A stretch of DNA of 64,000 nt from Gemmatimonadaceae bacterium. Lineage in GTDB: Bacteria; Gemmatimonadota; Gemmatimonadetes; Gemmatimonadales; Gemmatimonadaceae. The translations under genes and the position numbers were made by a program. Shown here piece after piece: positions 24,245 to 32,954 of this stretch (positions are counted from its first letter, which is position 1; each line of letters opens with the position of its first letter). Below the pieces are notes generated by a model. That model made no database searches. It saw only the letters and a program-made list of their open reading frames with translations, and was not told where the DNA came from. The DNA lies in NCBI GenBank assembly GCA_025930755.1, contig JAICOJ010000004.1, positions 1-64,000 of the forward strand. Direction: 5' to 3'.

Positions 24245-26127
24245 CGGCCCGGGGGGCTGGGAGCTGGCTCGAGAGAGCGCTCGATCGTATCGAGACGCGC
24301 GCGCCGATGCTCGAGCTCGCGACGAATGGCCTCACGCTCGATGGAATCGGCGGCTCGTCGCGATGCATCGTGTGCCAACGCGATGGAATCGATGCGCGGT
24401 CGCCGCGTGATGGTCGCGCGGCGGCGCGTTCGCGCGGCCGGGGCGCGCTCGTCTCTCGACGGCACTACCGCAACGCGGGCCGACTCCGTCTGCGGAGCGT
24501 TGTCAGGCCGTGGCGGTGTTTCGACCGCCGCCGCGCTGTCCCCCGGAGTCCTCGGTGGCTGAGAGCCGGTGTCGGGCAACGGAAACGTCAGGGGAGGAAG
24601 ACTGTCGAGCACCGCCGGTGGAGCGGGAGCGGCAATGCCTGACGATTCGCTGGTGACGTGACCGTCGTCGCCACGCAGCGTGAGGAACGCCGCCAATGCC
24701 ACCGCTACCGTCGCCGCCGCGGTTACGATCGCGGCGCGCGCATGATCGGCCGCCGGGGGCGGCGGAACGGGATGCAGCTCCTCGGCCGGAATCGGCACGA
24801 TCACGGAGCGAGGGGTTTGGCGCTGTGGCGGAGTCGGCTGCTCCGGCGTCTCCAGCGGTTCCGGTCCATTCTGGTCGACGGTCGCCTCGGGCGCCGAATC
24901 CGGCACGCTTGTCACAAGGGCGGGCTCCACTGGGGGCTCCTCGGACGGCGGCTGGTCGAGGACGGGTTCTGGCGCGCGCGCTCCCGGCGGGGACACCGTC
25001 GCTCCACCCTCCGGGGGTGTTCGACGTCGCGCGGCGTAGGCGCGAGGCAGCACCTGGCCACCTTCGGTGCGCGCGAGCGGAACCGTCTGCGCAGCACGCG
25101 CGACGACGGGAGCCGCCGCCTTTCGACGCCGTGCCTCCTCCTCGGCGGCCGCGACAGTGTCCGTCGTCCCAGGCAGCACCGGAGGCGGGGTGGGTAGGGC
25201 CGGGGGTGGTGGAGGCTCGGGCGGTCGCTCGTCAGGCGGCGGCGCAGGGGTCACGACGATCTCGGCGCTCGCGACCGGCGCAACCTCGCGAACGTCGCGC
25301 GGCCTGGGGGAAATCACTGGCAGGGTGCGATCGACGTCCACCGCGACGTTGGGATCGATGACATCACTCGCGGCGCGCGGCGGCTCCAGCGCGACCACGG
25401 ACGGGCGCGCCGCCTCGGGCGCGACTCCGGGACGGGCGCCCGCGCAGTGACAGCCAAGCGACGGGGCTACGTCGAAGAGCGCGCGATCCCTGAACAGCAG
25501 CCGCTGCGCGAGCTCGGTCTTCCAGTCATCGGTGATGATCTCCTCGAGCGTGTGGGCGCTTCCTTCGCTCGCAAGCATCTGCGTCGTGGGCGCACCGCCC
25601 GGAACGGACCGATGCCGACGACGGTCCGGGGGGAGTACGGACTCGAAGACCTCGGGCTGCCCATGCAGGTCGATGTCCAGCTGCGTGAGGACGCCGAAGA
25701 ACTGCATGGGCGTCACGCGCGCGTCGATCGCGGGGTCATGAGCCCCCGGGCACGCACCGATGTACGTAATGCGGACGCGGTTGTATCCGTAGAGTGCGCG
25801 GAGATACCGGGCGCAGGCGACGGGCGGCGCAACGAGCGGAACGAGAAAGCGAGCGAGATCGGACCCTACTTCGAGTAGCGCATCGCTCACATGCGGACAT
25901 GCGCAGAAAATGGCCGGATCATCGCCGCGCGCGGCCACACGTCGCGTGCATGCCGTGGCCAGCAGCTCATCACCCCATGTCACGGGATAGACGGCCGCGT
26001 AGCCAGCAGCCTGGCATGCGTGCGCGAGTTGCACGGGCGTTGCCGGCCGCGCCGCAAGTAACGCATCGACACCGAGGATGGCGACCGATGGCAGTGGCGC
26101 GCCCGACGTATTCGAAGCGGGCGACAT
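24241..26127 (-). CDS. Membrane protein with iron-only-hydrogenase-like domain
   Basis: A 628-residue protein. Residues 15-245 resemble the large-subunit C-terminal domain of [FeFe]-hydrogenases: VYPVTWGDELL, then FCACPHVSDALLE at the position of the SCCP motif, VAPPVACARYL, and YIGACPGAHDP followed by DARVTPMQFFGVL in place of PC.AKK.E and D.VlTtrEl. The ferredoxin-type N-terminal part is absent. Residues 260-450 are Pro/Ala/Glu-rich and probably disordered. Residues 463-481 are one membrane helix, and the end is Arg/Glu-rich and may be a coiled coil. It is not expected to be a working hydrogenase; a sensory role is possible. The ATG at 26127 is chosen for conservation. A Crp/Fnr regulator is divergent from it. 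Confidence 0.65.
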   Translation of the reverse strand: MSPASNTSGAPLPSVAILGVDALLAARPATPVQLAHACQAAGYAAVYPVTWGDELLATACTRRVAARGDDPAIFCACPHVSDALLEVGSDLARFLVPLVAPPVACARYLRALYGYNRVRITYIGACPGAHDPAIDARVTPMQFFGVLTQLDIDLHGQPEVFESVLPPDRRRHRSVPGGAPTTQMLASEGSAHTLEEIITDDWKTELAQRLLFRDRALFDVAPSLGCHCAGARPGVAPEAARPSVVALEPPRAASDVIDPNVAVDVDRTLPVISPRPRDVREVAPVASAEIVVTPAPPPDERPPEPPPPPALPTPPPVLPGTTDTVAAAEEEARRRKAAAPVVARAAQTVPLARTEGGQVLPRAYAARRRTPPEGGATVSPPGARAPEPVLDQPPSEEPPVEPALVTSVPDSAPEATVDQNGPEPLETPEQPTPPQRQTPRSVIVPIPAEELHPVPPPPAADHARAAIVTAAATVAVALAAFLTLRGDDGHVTSESSGIAAPAPPAVLDSLPPLTFPLPDTGSQPPRTPGDSAAAVETPPRPDNAPQTESARVAVVPSRDERAPAARTRRRATITRRPRIDSIALAHDASRRAADSIEREAIRRELEHRRARLDTIERSLEPAPSPPGR

Positions 26128-26284
26128 CGTGGGTTTGTGTCCCGGGGGGAGACACCCCAATAGAAGCGAATATCGGGCTCCTGTCCAGCGCGGCCCATTC
26201 ATTGCGGAAGCGCAACACGTGGGTGCGCGGTGCTCTGCCCGCTAACACGATTCACCTCAAGCGCAGTCGTCTGCAGGTCGTGCC

Positions 26285-27019
26285 GTGACAGCCGTAGCCG
26301 TAACGAGGATCGCGCGACTCTCGCGCGACGACCGAGATGCACTCGCGGCCTTCGGGGCGCGAGCGACCTGGCCGAGTGGATTCGCGGTGTACGAGCGTGG
26401 AACCCCGGCCGATGGAATCTTCATTGTCCTCCGCGGACAAATCGTTCTGCGGAATCGGCTCGGTGCCGGGCGCAGCTTCGTGCCGTGGATCGCCACGGCC
26501 GGGGAGACGTTCGGCGGCGAGGGGCTCGTGCACAGTGGTCGCTACGTCAGCGACGCACGCGCGGAGGAAGAAAGCGAGACGCTGCACCTCACCACGTCGC
26601 GCGTGAGCGCGCTGATGCGGGAGCAGCCGGCCGCGGCGCTCGCCCTCATGCGGCAGATCATGGCGGAGCGGTCGGAGCTCCTCGAGCGGTTCGGCGAACA
26701 CGCGACGCTCACCGTCGAGCAGCGGCTCATCGCGGCCCTGCTGCGACTGGCCCAGAGCCGCACACTCGGCGATGGCGCCGCCACATCCGCGGTGCTGCCA
26801 CGTCGGCTGCTCGGCGAGCTCGTTGGCGCCACGCGTGAATCCATCTCGCTCGTGCTCGGTCGGCTCACGGCCGACGGGCTGGTACAGCGCGAAGGGAACG
26901 GCCTGATCATCACTGATCTCGAGGGACTCGCCCGACGGTTCGAGCAGTCCGGGCGTGGCGCCGTCAGCGCCATCGAGGTCCACGACGACCGCCCCTCCCT
27001 GCGCACGTCGGTCGGCTAA
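26285..27019 (+). CDS. Crp/Fnr-family transcription regulator
   Basis: A 244-residue regulator. Residues 10-120 are a cyclic-nucleotide-binding-like beta-roll (WPSGFAVYERGTPADGIFIVLRGQIVLRN), and residues 150-215 are a winged helix (LPRRLLGELVGATRESISLVLGRLTADGLV), as in the Crp/Fnr family. The Cys cluster of FNR for an iron-sulfur centre is absent, so ligand and signal are unknown. The GTG at 26285 is chosen because it starts the frame and nothing better follows; the ribosome binding site is weak. It is divergent from the hydrogenase-like gene across a 157-base gap. Confidence 0.85.
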   Translation: MTAVAVTRIARLSRDDRDALAAFGARATWPSGFAVYERGTPADGIFIVLRGQIVLRNRLGAGRSFVPWIATAGETFGGEGLVHSGRYVSDARAEEESETLHLTTSRVSALMREQPAAALALMRQIMAERSELLERFGEHATLTVEQRLIAALLRLAQSRTLGDGAATSAVLPRRLLGELVGATRESISLVLGRLTADGLVQREGNGLIITDLEGLARRFEQSGRGAVSAIEVHDDRPSLRTSVG

Positions 27020-27047
27020 CCGCGCCGTCGAAGCTCGGGCTCGCACA

Positions 27048-27077
27048 CGCGCCGCTGCGGATCACCACAGCGGCGCG
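27048..27077 (+). terminator. Hairpin terminator after Crp/Fnr gene
   Basis: A 10-bp GC stem (27048-27057 with 27068-27077) is followed by TTACTATT. It lies 29 bases after the regulator's stop codon. Confidence 0.7.
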
Positions 27078-27123
27078 TTACTATTCCGGCGATGACACCT
27101 CCGATACCGCGCCTCCCCGCGGC

Positions 27124-28053
27124 GTGACGACCTTGATCGTCGCGCTCGTCCTCGTCATCGCGGCGTTCGCGGCGGCGCGCAGCGCACGCGCATGGTGGGT
27201 CGCACGCGACGTGGCGCTCCGACTTCCCGTTGGGCCGAGTGGGATCATCGAAGGCGCCGAGCCGATCGTCCGCGAGCGGGTGGGAGCGCGTGAGGCCGTG
27301 CTTCTCCTGCACGGGTTCGGCGACACGCCCCAGACCCTGGCCTATCTCGCCGACGAGCTCCACGCGCGCGGATGGGATGTGCACGCGCCACTGCTGCCGG
27401 GCCACGGGCGTACGCTGCGCTCGTTCGCGTCATCGCGTTCCCAACAGTGGGTTGGAGCCGCGCGCGAGGCCCTCGACTACCTGCTCGCGCGGTATCAGCG
27501 CGTCGCGCTGGTCGGGCAGTCGATGGGCGGGGCCCTGGCCGCGATTCTCGCGGCCGAGCGTGACCGCGTGGTGGCGTTGGCGCTGCTGGCGCCGTACGTC
27601 GAGCTCCCGCCGCGATTGCGACGGCTCGTGAGGCATCACCAGCTCATTCACGTGCTCACGCCGGTGCTTCGCGGGAACAGCGATCGCTCCATCCTCGACC
27701 CGGCGGAGCGCACGCGAAGTCTCGGCTACCGCGCGATGACGCCGGGGCTCGCGCGCGAGCTGTCCATGGTGGCCGAGCGCGCGCGCATGGCGCTCCCCCG
27801 CATCCGCGTGCCCACCCTGCTCGCGCAGTCGCGTCAGGACAACCGGCTCGCGTCCGCGGTGGCGGACCGAGCCTTTGCCGCCCTGGGTGCGAAGGACAAG
27901 GAACTCCTCTGGCTCGAGGGCGCAGGCCACGTCATCACCGTGGACTACGGGCGCGAGAAGCTCATCGAGACCGTGGCCGAGTGGATCAGGCGATGGGCGG
28001 ACGCCGGCGGTGCCAGTCCGTACGAGTCTGAAACTCCGACGCCGCCGCGATGA
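27124..28053 (+). CDS. Membrane-anchored alpha/beta hydrolase (MGL/carboxylesterase-like)
   Basis: A 309-residue serine hydrolase. Residues 3-19 are a membrane anchor or uncleaved signal. The oxyanion motif HGFGDTP lies near residue 63, the nucleophile is S133 in GQSMGGA, the acid is probably in QDNRLAS near residue 239, and the histidine is in GAGHVITVDYG near 279. This is the pattern of monoacylglycerol lipases and carboxylesterases. Its stop lies 68 bases inside the end of the convergent amidase gene. Substrate unknown. Confidence 0.83.
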   Translation: MTTLIVALVLVIAAFAAARSARAWWVARDVALRLPVGPSGIIEGAEPIVRERVGAREAVLLLHGFGDTPQTLAYLADELHARGWDVHAPLLPGHGRTLRSFASSRSQQWVGAAREALDYLLARYQRVALVGQSMGGALAAILAAERDRVVALALLAPYVELPPRLRRLVRHHQLIHVLTPVLRGNSDRSILDPAERTRSLGYRAMTPGLARELSMVAERARMALPRIRVPTLLAQSRQDNRLASAVADRAFAALGAKDKELLWLEGAGHVITVDYGREKLIETVAEWIRRWADAGGASPYESETPTPPR

Positions 28054-29407
28054 GCAGGTTCTCCTCGAAGACTCGACCCGTGAACGTGAGGGACGTCGGC
28101 AACTGCTCGAGACCGAACCCATTCGGCACCGCGAGGCCGGGAAGCCCGGCGATGTTTGCCGCAGCCCCCAGCGGCTGCGTGCGAATTCCCGGCGGCACGG
28201 GGACGGTTGGCCACGCTTCGCTGAACGGCTTCCCGATCGGAAAAGCCACGGTACCTCGCGTCGGGGATACCACCGCATCGTACCGCGCAAAGACCTCGTC
28301 GAGCGCGCGCCCCATCGTTCCGCGAAGCCGCAGCGCCTTGAGGTAGTCCTTTGCGAGCACGACGGTCCCGGAGTATCCCCCATGTCGATCCTCCGGCGCG
28401 CTGAGCAGCTTCGCACGTCCCGTCTCGAGCAGATCCTCGAAAGCGCTCGCGCCCTCGGCATCGATGATGAGCGACGCCGCCGTGCCGTACGGATGATCGG
28501 GCAGCTCGACGTCGGGTACGACTTCGGCAAAGTCGGCGATGATGCGGAGCGACGCATCGAAGGCGTCGGCGACCTCTTTCTGCACGCCGGCGGTAGGGTT
28601 CTTGAGCACTCCGATGCGGAAGCGGCGGCGCCGAGCCGACTCGGGCGCGTGCGCGAACTCTCTGGTACTCGCGGATGGGTCACGCGGGTCGGCTCCCGCG
28701 ATGGCGGCGAGCACGAGCCCGCAGTCGTCGGCCGTGCGGCACATTGGCCCCAGCTTGTCCATCGACCAGGACAGCGCCATGGCCCCATACCGGCTGACGC
28801 GGCCGTACGTGGGACGGAGACCGGTGATCCCGCTGAACGCGGCCGGTGTGGTGATCGACCCCCACGTTTCACTTCCGATCGCGAAGGGCACGAGTGCAGC
28901 GCTGACCGCAGCGCCCGGCCCGGACGAGGAGCCTCCCGCCCAGTAGCGCAGATTCCACGGCGTTCGCGCCGGTCCGGTGAACGAGGCATCTGCCTGACGA
29001 TACCCAAAGCCTCCCGCGAGCTCGATCATGGCGAGCTTGGCGACGAGCACCGCGCCGGCACGCGTGAGCCGCTGCACGACGGTGGCATCGAAGTCGAACC
29101 GCTGCTCGCGGTACGGTGCCGCGCCCCACGAGGTCACATCGCCAGCGGTGGCCAGCAGATCCTTCACGCCGTACGGAATTCCGTGCAGCGGCCCTCGCCA
29201 CTGCCCGGCCGCGATCTCACGCTCGGCCGCGCGCGCCTCACGTAGCGCGCGGTCGCGGGTGATGGTAACGACCGCGCCGAGTCTGGGTCCATATTGCTCG
29301 AGACGTTGCAGGAAAGCTTCGGCGAGCTCGACGGGCGATATCGTGCGCGCGCGGATGGCCTCGCTCAGTTCGCGAACGCTGCCATAGAGGACATCGTCGG
29401 GGATCAT
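27986..29407 (-). CDS. Amidase-signature-family amidohydrolase
   Basis: A 473-residue enzyme of the amidase signature family, whose catalytic triad is Ser-cisSer-Lys. K82 (YGVKDLLA), S160 (GGSSSGPG) and S184 (SETWGSITTPA) are all present, although the last motif has Trp where Gly is usual. No signal peptide is obvious. The family includes aryl amidases, peptide amidases and fatty-acid amide hydrolases; the substrate cannot be told. It starts with an ATG at 29407 and overlaps the small lipoprotein gene by 4 bases. Its 3' end overlaps the convergent alpha/beta hydrolase gene by 68 bases. Confidence 0.88.
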   Translation of the reverse strand: MIPDDVLYGSVRELSEAIRARTISPVELAEAFLQRLEQYGPRLGAVVTITRDRALREARAAEREIAAGQWRGPLHGIPYGVKDLLATAGDVTSWGAAPYREQRFDFDATVVQRLTRAGAVLVAKLAMIELAGGFGYRQADASFTGPARTPWNLRYWAGGSSSGPGAAVSAALVPFAIGSETWGSITTPAAFSGITGLRPTYGRVSRYGAMALSWSMDKLGPMCRTADDCGLVLAAIAGADPRDPSASTREFAHAPESARRRRFRIGVLKNPTAGVQKEVADAFDASLRIIADFAEVVPDVELPDHPYGTAASLIIDAEGASAFEDLLETGRAKLLSAPEDRHGGYSGTVVLAKDYLKALRLRGTMGRALDEVFARYDAVVSPTRGTVAFPIGKPFSEAWPTVPVPPGIRTQPLGAAANIAGLPGLAVPNGFGLEQLPTSLTFTGRVFEENLLIAAASEFQTRTDWHRRRPPIA

Positions 29408-29736
29408 TGGTCGACTCCGCGGGACACCGCGAACACGACGTCTGGCTCGGTGCCGTTCGGGAGCAGGATGGCGCGCAGGCGGTCGGACGCTCGGAGCCCA
29501 CTGACGATGTCGCCGCGCACCAGCGTGATCTGGTCGTCGGTGAGGTGCGTTCCATAACGACGCCTGACGAGTTGGGTCATCGCATCGGCGAGCGCGGCGT
29601 TGGCGTCCGCATCGACGTCCGAGGGCGACGCGGTGGGGGCGGGCAGAACCGGGGCGGGCGGAACGGGCGGCGTTCCGACGCAGGCGCCCAGGGTGGCGGC
29701 GCCAAGCGTGAGCGCGAAATCACGGCGAGTGGGCAT
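29404..29736 (-). CDS. Tat-type lipoprotein, small
   Basis: A 110-residue protein with a twin-arginine-like signal (PTRRDFALTLG) and a lipobox LGAC with C19, then an Ala/Pro linker and a helical domain (LADAMTQLVRRRYGTHLTDDQITLVRGDIVSGL). It overlaps the amidase gene by 4 bases and was probably expressed with it, so it may be an accessory subunit, but this is inference. The helical domain resembles those of accessory proteins in Gemmatimonadota-type loci by overall style only. Confidence 0.65.
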   Translation of the reverse strand: MPTRRDFALTLGAATLGACVGTPPVPPAPVLPAPTASPSDVDADANAALADAMTQLVRRRYGTHLTDDQITLVRGDIVSGLRASDRLRAILLPNGTEPDVVFAVSRGVDQ

Positions 29737-29763
29737 GCGGTCCTCGATGAACGCGGGATGCAA

Positions 29764-29789
29764 GACGGGGCGGCACCTGCCGCCCCGTC
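29764..29789 (-). terminator. Terminator of the H1-like gene
   Basis: A 12-bp stem with a 2-base loop (29764-29775 and 29778-29789) lies 26 bases beyond the 3' end of the minus-strand H1-like gene. It has no strong T tract. Confidence 0.65.
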
Positions 29790-29814
29790 ATCGTGCATCA
29801 CGTTCGCCGCGCGA

Positions 29815-30180
29815 TCAAGTCACCCGATCGACGAGATTGCCGATGACTTCCGGCACGCGCTGCGCCGCATCCCCTGCCTGCTTCATCACCGACGATGCCA
29901 CACGCTTCGCGCGCGCAACGGGGGACTGCTTCCGTGCGCGCTTACGGCCACCGGTGCGCTTGCGGCCACCGGAACGTTTCCGCCCCGATGACTTCCGGGC
30001 CGATCCCCGCGCGGATGATTTGCGACGGGACGACTTGCGCGCTGCCGATTTCCGTCCGCCGGATTTCCTGCGCGCGCTCTTTCTCCCTGCCGACTTCCGG
30101 CCGCTCGACTTCCGGCCGCCGGACTTCCGTCGCCCACCCGACCGCGCTGTACCGCGAGACGACCGCTTCTTCGTCGCCAT
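29815..30180 (-). CDS. H1-like lysine/arginine-rich protein
   Basis: A 121-residue protein. Residues 1-82 are almost only Arg, Lys, Ser, Gly and Ala in short repeats (GRKSAGRK, ARRKSGGRKS, GGRKRTGGRK), like the C-terminal tail of histone H1. Residues 85-121 are a helical segment (SPVARAKRVASSVMKQAGDAAQ) that could dock on protein or DNA. Nucleoid or RNA binding is likely from composition. The ATG at 30180 starts MATKKRSS. It has its own terminator and a plus-free upstream region, so it appears to be a single-gene unit. Confidence 0.75.
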   Translation of the reverse strand: MATKKRSSRGTARSGGRRKSGGRKSSGRKSAGRKSARRKSGGRKSAARKSSRRKSSARGSARKSSGRKRSGGRKRTGGRKRARKQSPVARAKRVASSVMKQAGDAAQRVPEVIGNLVDRVT

Positions 30181-30261
30181 GGCAATGCTCTCCAAGTTGA
30201 GAGTTGGGTGCTCGCACGTCTTGGCAAGAATCGCGCGCGCGCAGCACCGTTGCGCGGCGCA

Positions 30262-31647
30262 TTATGGAGCATCCGAGCGTGGCCGGCGCTGCATCGCGGT
30301 CCACCGTGCAAGACGGCGAGCCAGCTCCGCGTCATCCGTCGCAAGCGCCTGCAACTCGGTGAGCACCGCTTCGCGCGATGTGCCGCGGGCCTCGGCGATC
30401 AAAGGCGGTTCGCCAACACCCTGACGCTCGGGATCGGCGCGTCGCTCCACCTGCAGTCGCGCGACCACGTCGTTGGGGTTTCGCTCATCGACCGTGATGA
30501 TCACGATGCGGCCGCCAGGCGAGTCGTGCCGGTACACCGTGAGACCGTGCTCCATGCCATCAACATGCGAGGAAGCTGGCCGTCGCGGAAGCAGGAACGA
30601 AGACGCGGTGCCTCTCTGCTCCATCCTTATCCCTCGTGTTTCCCCATGGGCGAGTACCCAGAGATTCTCGTCCGGCAGCATCGCGCGCGTCCACGCCGCC
30701 CGTGCGCGCTGCGGCGGCGCCAGGATCGGCTCGTCGGTGAGTCGAAACGTGCCCCAGTGCACGCCCACCATCACCGCGCGTGCCAGCGACCCATGGTGCG
30801 CATGCAGCGCACGAAAGGCGGTGATCGCGTCATCCGGATCGACGTGCACCGGCTGCATGAACCACCGTGGCTCGTAGGCGCCAATCGGGATCGCACTGAC
30901 AACGAAGGGACCGAATCGCTCACCAATGCGCGCGAACTCCGGGTGCAACCCGGTGTCACCTGCATAGAAAAGGCGTCCGGCTGCGCTCGCGACGGCGAAG
31001 CCGCACCACAGCGTTCGATCGCGGTCCAACGGCGTGCGCGCGCTGAAGTGTCGCGCCGGTGTGCAGGCGACGGTCGCGTCTCCCACCGTTCGTTCGTCCC
31101 ACCAGTCGAGTTCTGTGATGTAGCGCACTCCGAGCGAACGCACGAAACCGCCGAGTCGCAGAGGGACTACCCACTGCGCGGTCGGCTGCGCTCTGGCGAG
31201 TGCTCGCACCGACCACGCGTCGAGGTGATCGTAGTGATTATGCGAGAGCAGGACGATATCGATGGGAGGCAGCCCGTTCAGCGGCAATGCCGCAGGGATC
31301 AGGCGTCGAGGGCCCACCAGCCGCCACGGTGACGCCCTGTCGCTCCAGATGGGATCGGTAAGGATGTTGACCGAACCCAGCTGCACGAGCAGCGTCGAAT
31401 GACCAACCCAGGTGACCGCAATCTCGTTCGCCGCCGCGCGCGGTACTCGCACGGCCGGGGGCACGCATCGCAGGGAGCGCGCGCCGTCGTCACGGGGGAG
31501 CGGGTGTCGCACGCGGTTCCATCGCCACCTCAGCAAGCCCGCGAACCGCGATTCCGCGAGGCCCCACGGATTGCGAAACTTCCCGTTCGGCGCGTGGTGC
31601 GGCGGAGCGTTCGGCGGCGAATCCCCGGTGTGCTCGCTCTCGCTCAC
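30262..31647 (-). CDS. MBL-fold hydrolase with extra C-terminal domain
   Basis: A 461-residue metallo-beta-lactamase-fold enzyme of the NAPE-PLD/UlaG-like group. Metal ligands include H136, H138, D140 and H141 (HNHYDHLD), D231 (AGDTGLHPE), H200 (ARHF) and H297 (VHWGTFRL), the set found in NAPE-hydrolysing phospholipase D-like lactonases. The core ends near residue 340. Residues 365-450 form an additional domain that is also found as an independent 83-residue protein at 38658-38909, with about half its residues identical. The start overlaps the aldo/keto reductase gene by 4 bases, so they form a coupled pair. Substrate unknown. Confidence 0.85.
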   Translation of the reverse strand: MSESEHTGDSPPNAPPHHAPNGKFRNPWGLAESRFAGLLRWRWNRVRHPLPRDDGARSLRCVPPAVRVPRAAANEIAVTWVGHSTLLVQLGSVNILTDPIWSDRASPWRLVGPRRLIPAALPLNGLPPIDIVLLSHNHYDHLDAWSVRALARAQPTAQWVVPLRLGGFVRSLGVRYITELDWWDERTVGDATVACTPARHFSARTPLDRDRTLWCGFAVASAAGRLFYAGDTGLHPEFARIGERFGPFVVSAIPIGAYEPRWFMQPVHVDPDDAITAFRALHAHHGSLARAVMVGVHWGTFRLTDEPILAPPQRARAAWTRAMLPDENLWVLAHGETRGIRMEQRGTASSFLLPRRPASSHVDGMEHGLTVYRHDSPGGRIVIITVDERNPNDVVARLQVERRADPERQGVGEPPLIAEARGTSREAVLTELQALATDDAELARRLARWTAMQRRPRSDAP

Positions 31648-32756
31648 TCGCCGAACGCAGCGAGATTCTCGTCGAGATGAGCGATGCTGCGCATGCCGAC
31701 GAGCGCCGTCGACACCGGCAGCCCCGTGACGAAAGAAAGCGCTCGCTGGGCGTCCGTGGAAAAGCCCGGAAGCGCCTCACGGACCTGTGGGGGCAGACCG
31801 GTGGCCAGCCGCGCCTGGAGCAGCGACGCGCTCGCCACCACCGAAATTCCCAGCTCTGCCGCAGCGTGCAGGAATGGCATCTCCCGCCCCCGTACCCGCT
31901 GCGTGGACAGGCGCACCGCTTCAGGCATGGCCAGGTTGATGGGAAGCTGAACGACCCGACACCGATGGTCAGAGCCGCCGGCGTCGTGCGCCGCCGCCAC
32001 CACCTCCGCGAGCTCCAAATGCCCGCGGGTGCCGCGGGCCGCGCGGAAGCCGTTCCACGTCGCGCATCCGTAACGAGCAATGTCCCCGGCATCGCACCGT
32101 GATTCGAGCATGGCGAACGTCTCCCGGAGCCGATCGAGCATCTGCGACGGCTTGATCGCGTCGAGCTGTTGCTCCGGGTTGTGCACGTAGTACACGTCGA
32201 TCGTCTCGACGCCCATGTTCTCGCGACTGCGCCGGAGCTGATCGGCCAGAAATCCCGGCGCGATGCTGTGCGCGTCGGCGATCACATCCTCCGGAGCGAC
32301 GATCCCGTTCGCGAAGTACTCCCGCTCCAGAAACGCGCGGTATTCCTCGCGCGACGTCGGCGCGTTGGTGTCGAGGGGGATGTAGCCGCCCTTCGTGCAC
32401 ACGACGACCTCCTCGCGCGCGACGAGCCCACCCGCGATGACCGCGCGGACGGCACGCCCGACGACTCGCTCCGACCGTTGACACCGATAGTTGATGGCGC
32501 TGTCGAGAACGTTGATGCCACGCTCGATCGCTGCGCGCGCGGCCGCGTCGTACCGGCTGTCATCCGCGTCGTCGCATTCGCCCAGGTAGGTGCCGAGGCC
32601 GAGCGTCGAAACGCGGAGCGTTCGATCGAGCGGACGATGGAACCCCTCACCTCGCCGCTTCGCGAACCGCTCGGCGTGGCGCATGGTGCCTTTGGCGGTC
32701 GCTCGACCGACGAGGAGCGGCGTGGTGGCCGTGGCGGTTGCGGGCGTCTTCACCAT
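31644..32756 (-). CDS. Aldo/keto reductase
   Basis: A 370-residue NADPH-dependent oxidoreductase. The tetrad is D85 and Y90 (VLDSAINYR), K122 (VCTKGGY) and H192 (YYVHNPEQQ). The fold is an (alpha/beta)8 barrel and later segments (VASASLLQAR, TALVGMRSIAHLDENL) are typical of the YajO/MocA-type group. Residues 1-40 are a Thr/Ala-rich extension not needed for the fold. ATG at 32756. The following MBL-fold gene overlaps it by 4 bases, so the two products may act in one detoxification or catabolic step. Confidence 0.86.
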   Translation of the reverse strand: MVKTPATATATTPLLVGRATAKGTMRHAERFAKRRGEGFHRPLDRTLRVSTLGLGTYLGECDDADDSRYDAAARAAIERGINVLDSAINYRCQRSERVVGRAVRAVIAGGLVAREEVVVCTKGGYIPLDTNAPTSREEYRAFLEREYFANGIVAPEDVIADAHSIAPGFLADQLRRSRENMGVETIDVYYVHNPEQQLDAIKPSQMLDRLRETFAMLESRCDAGDIARYGCATWNGFRAARGTRGHLELAEVVAAAHDAGGSDHRCRVVQLPINLAMPEAVRLSTQRVRGREMPFLHAAAELGISVVASASLLQARLATGLPPQVREALPGFSTDAQRALSFVTGLPVSTALVGMRSIAHLDENLAAFGE

Positions 32757-32878
32757 GCTGACGCTACGCGATGCGTCACCCTGCGCAAGGGCACGCGCCT
32801 TGTCACCATCGACGTACAGTGGTCGTCTTTGGCTCAGAGGTAGCTTCGGGCACGATGCCTGCTTAGGTTACAAGTAGC

Positions 32879-32910
32879 CGGCCCGGGCCTCGCGTAACGA
32901 GACCGGGCCG
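32879..32910 (+). other. Hairpin in the desaturase leader
   Basis: CGGCCCGG-rich arms (32879-32892 with 32898-32910, one bulge) lie 45 bases before the desaturase start, and TT follows. It could be a terminator of an upstream transcript or an element of the desaturase 5' leader. Confidence 0.5.
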
Positions 32911-32954
32911 TTCCGTCACCATCGCGGCAGTCGCTTTACGGAGGAGCACCACGA

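Noticed and set aside
32829..32875. A tRNA-like stretch (GGCTCAGAGGTAGC and later GGTTAC) upstream of the desaturase
   Set aside because: No acceptor stem pairs, the anticodon stem is absent and the T-loop is not correct; it is a chance likeness.
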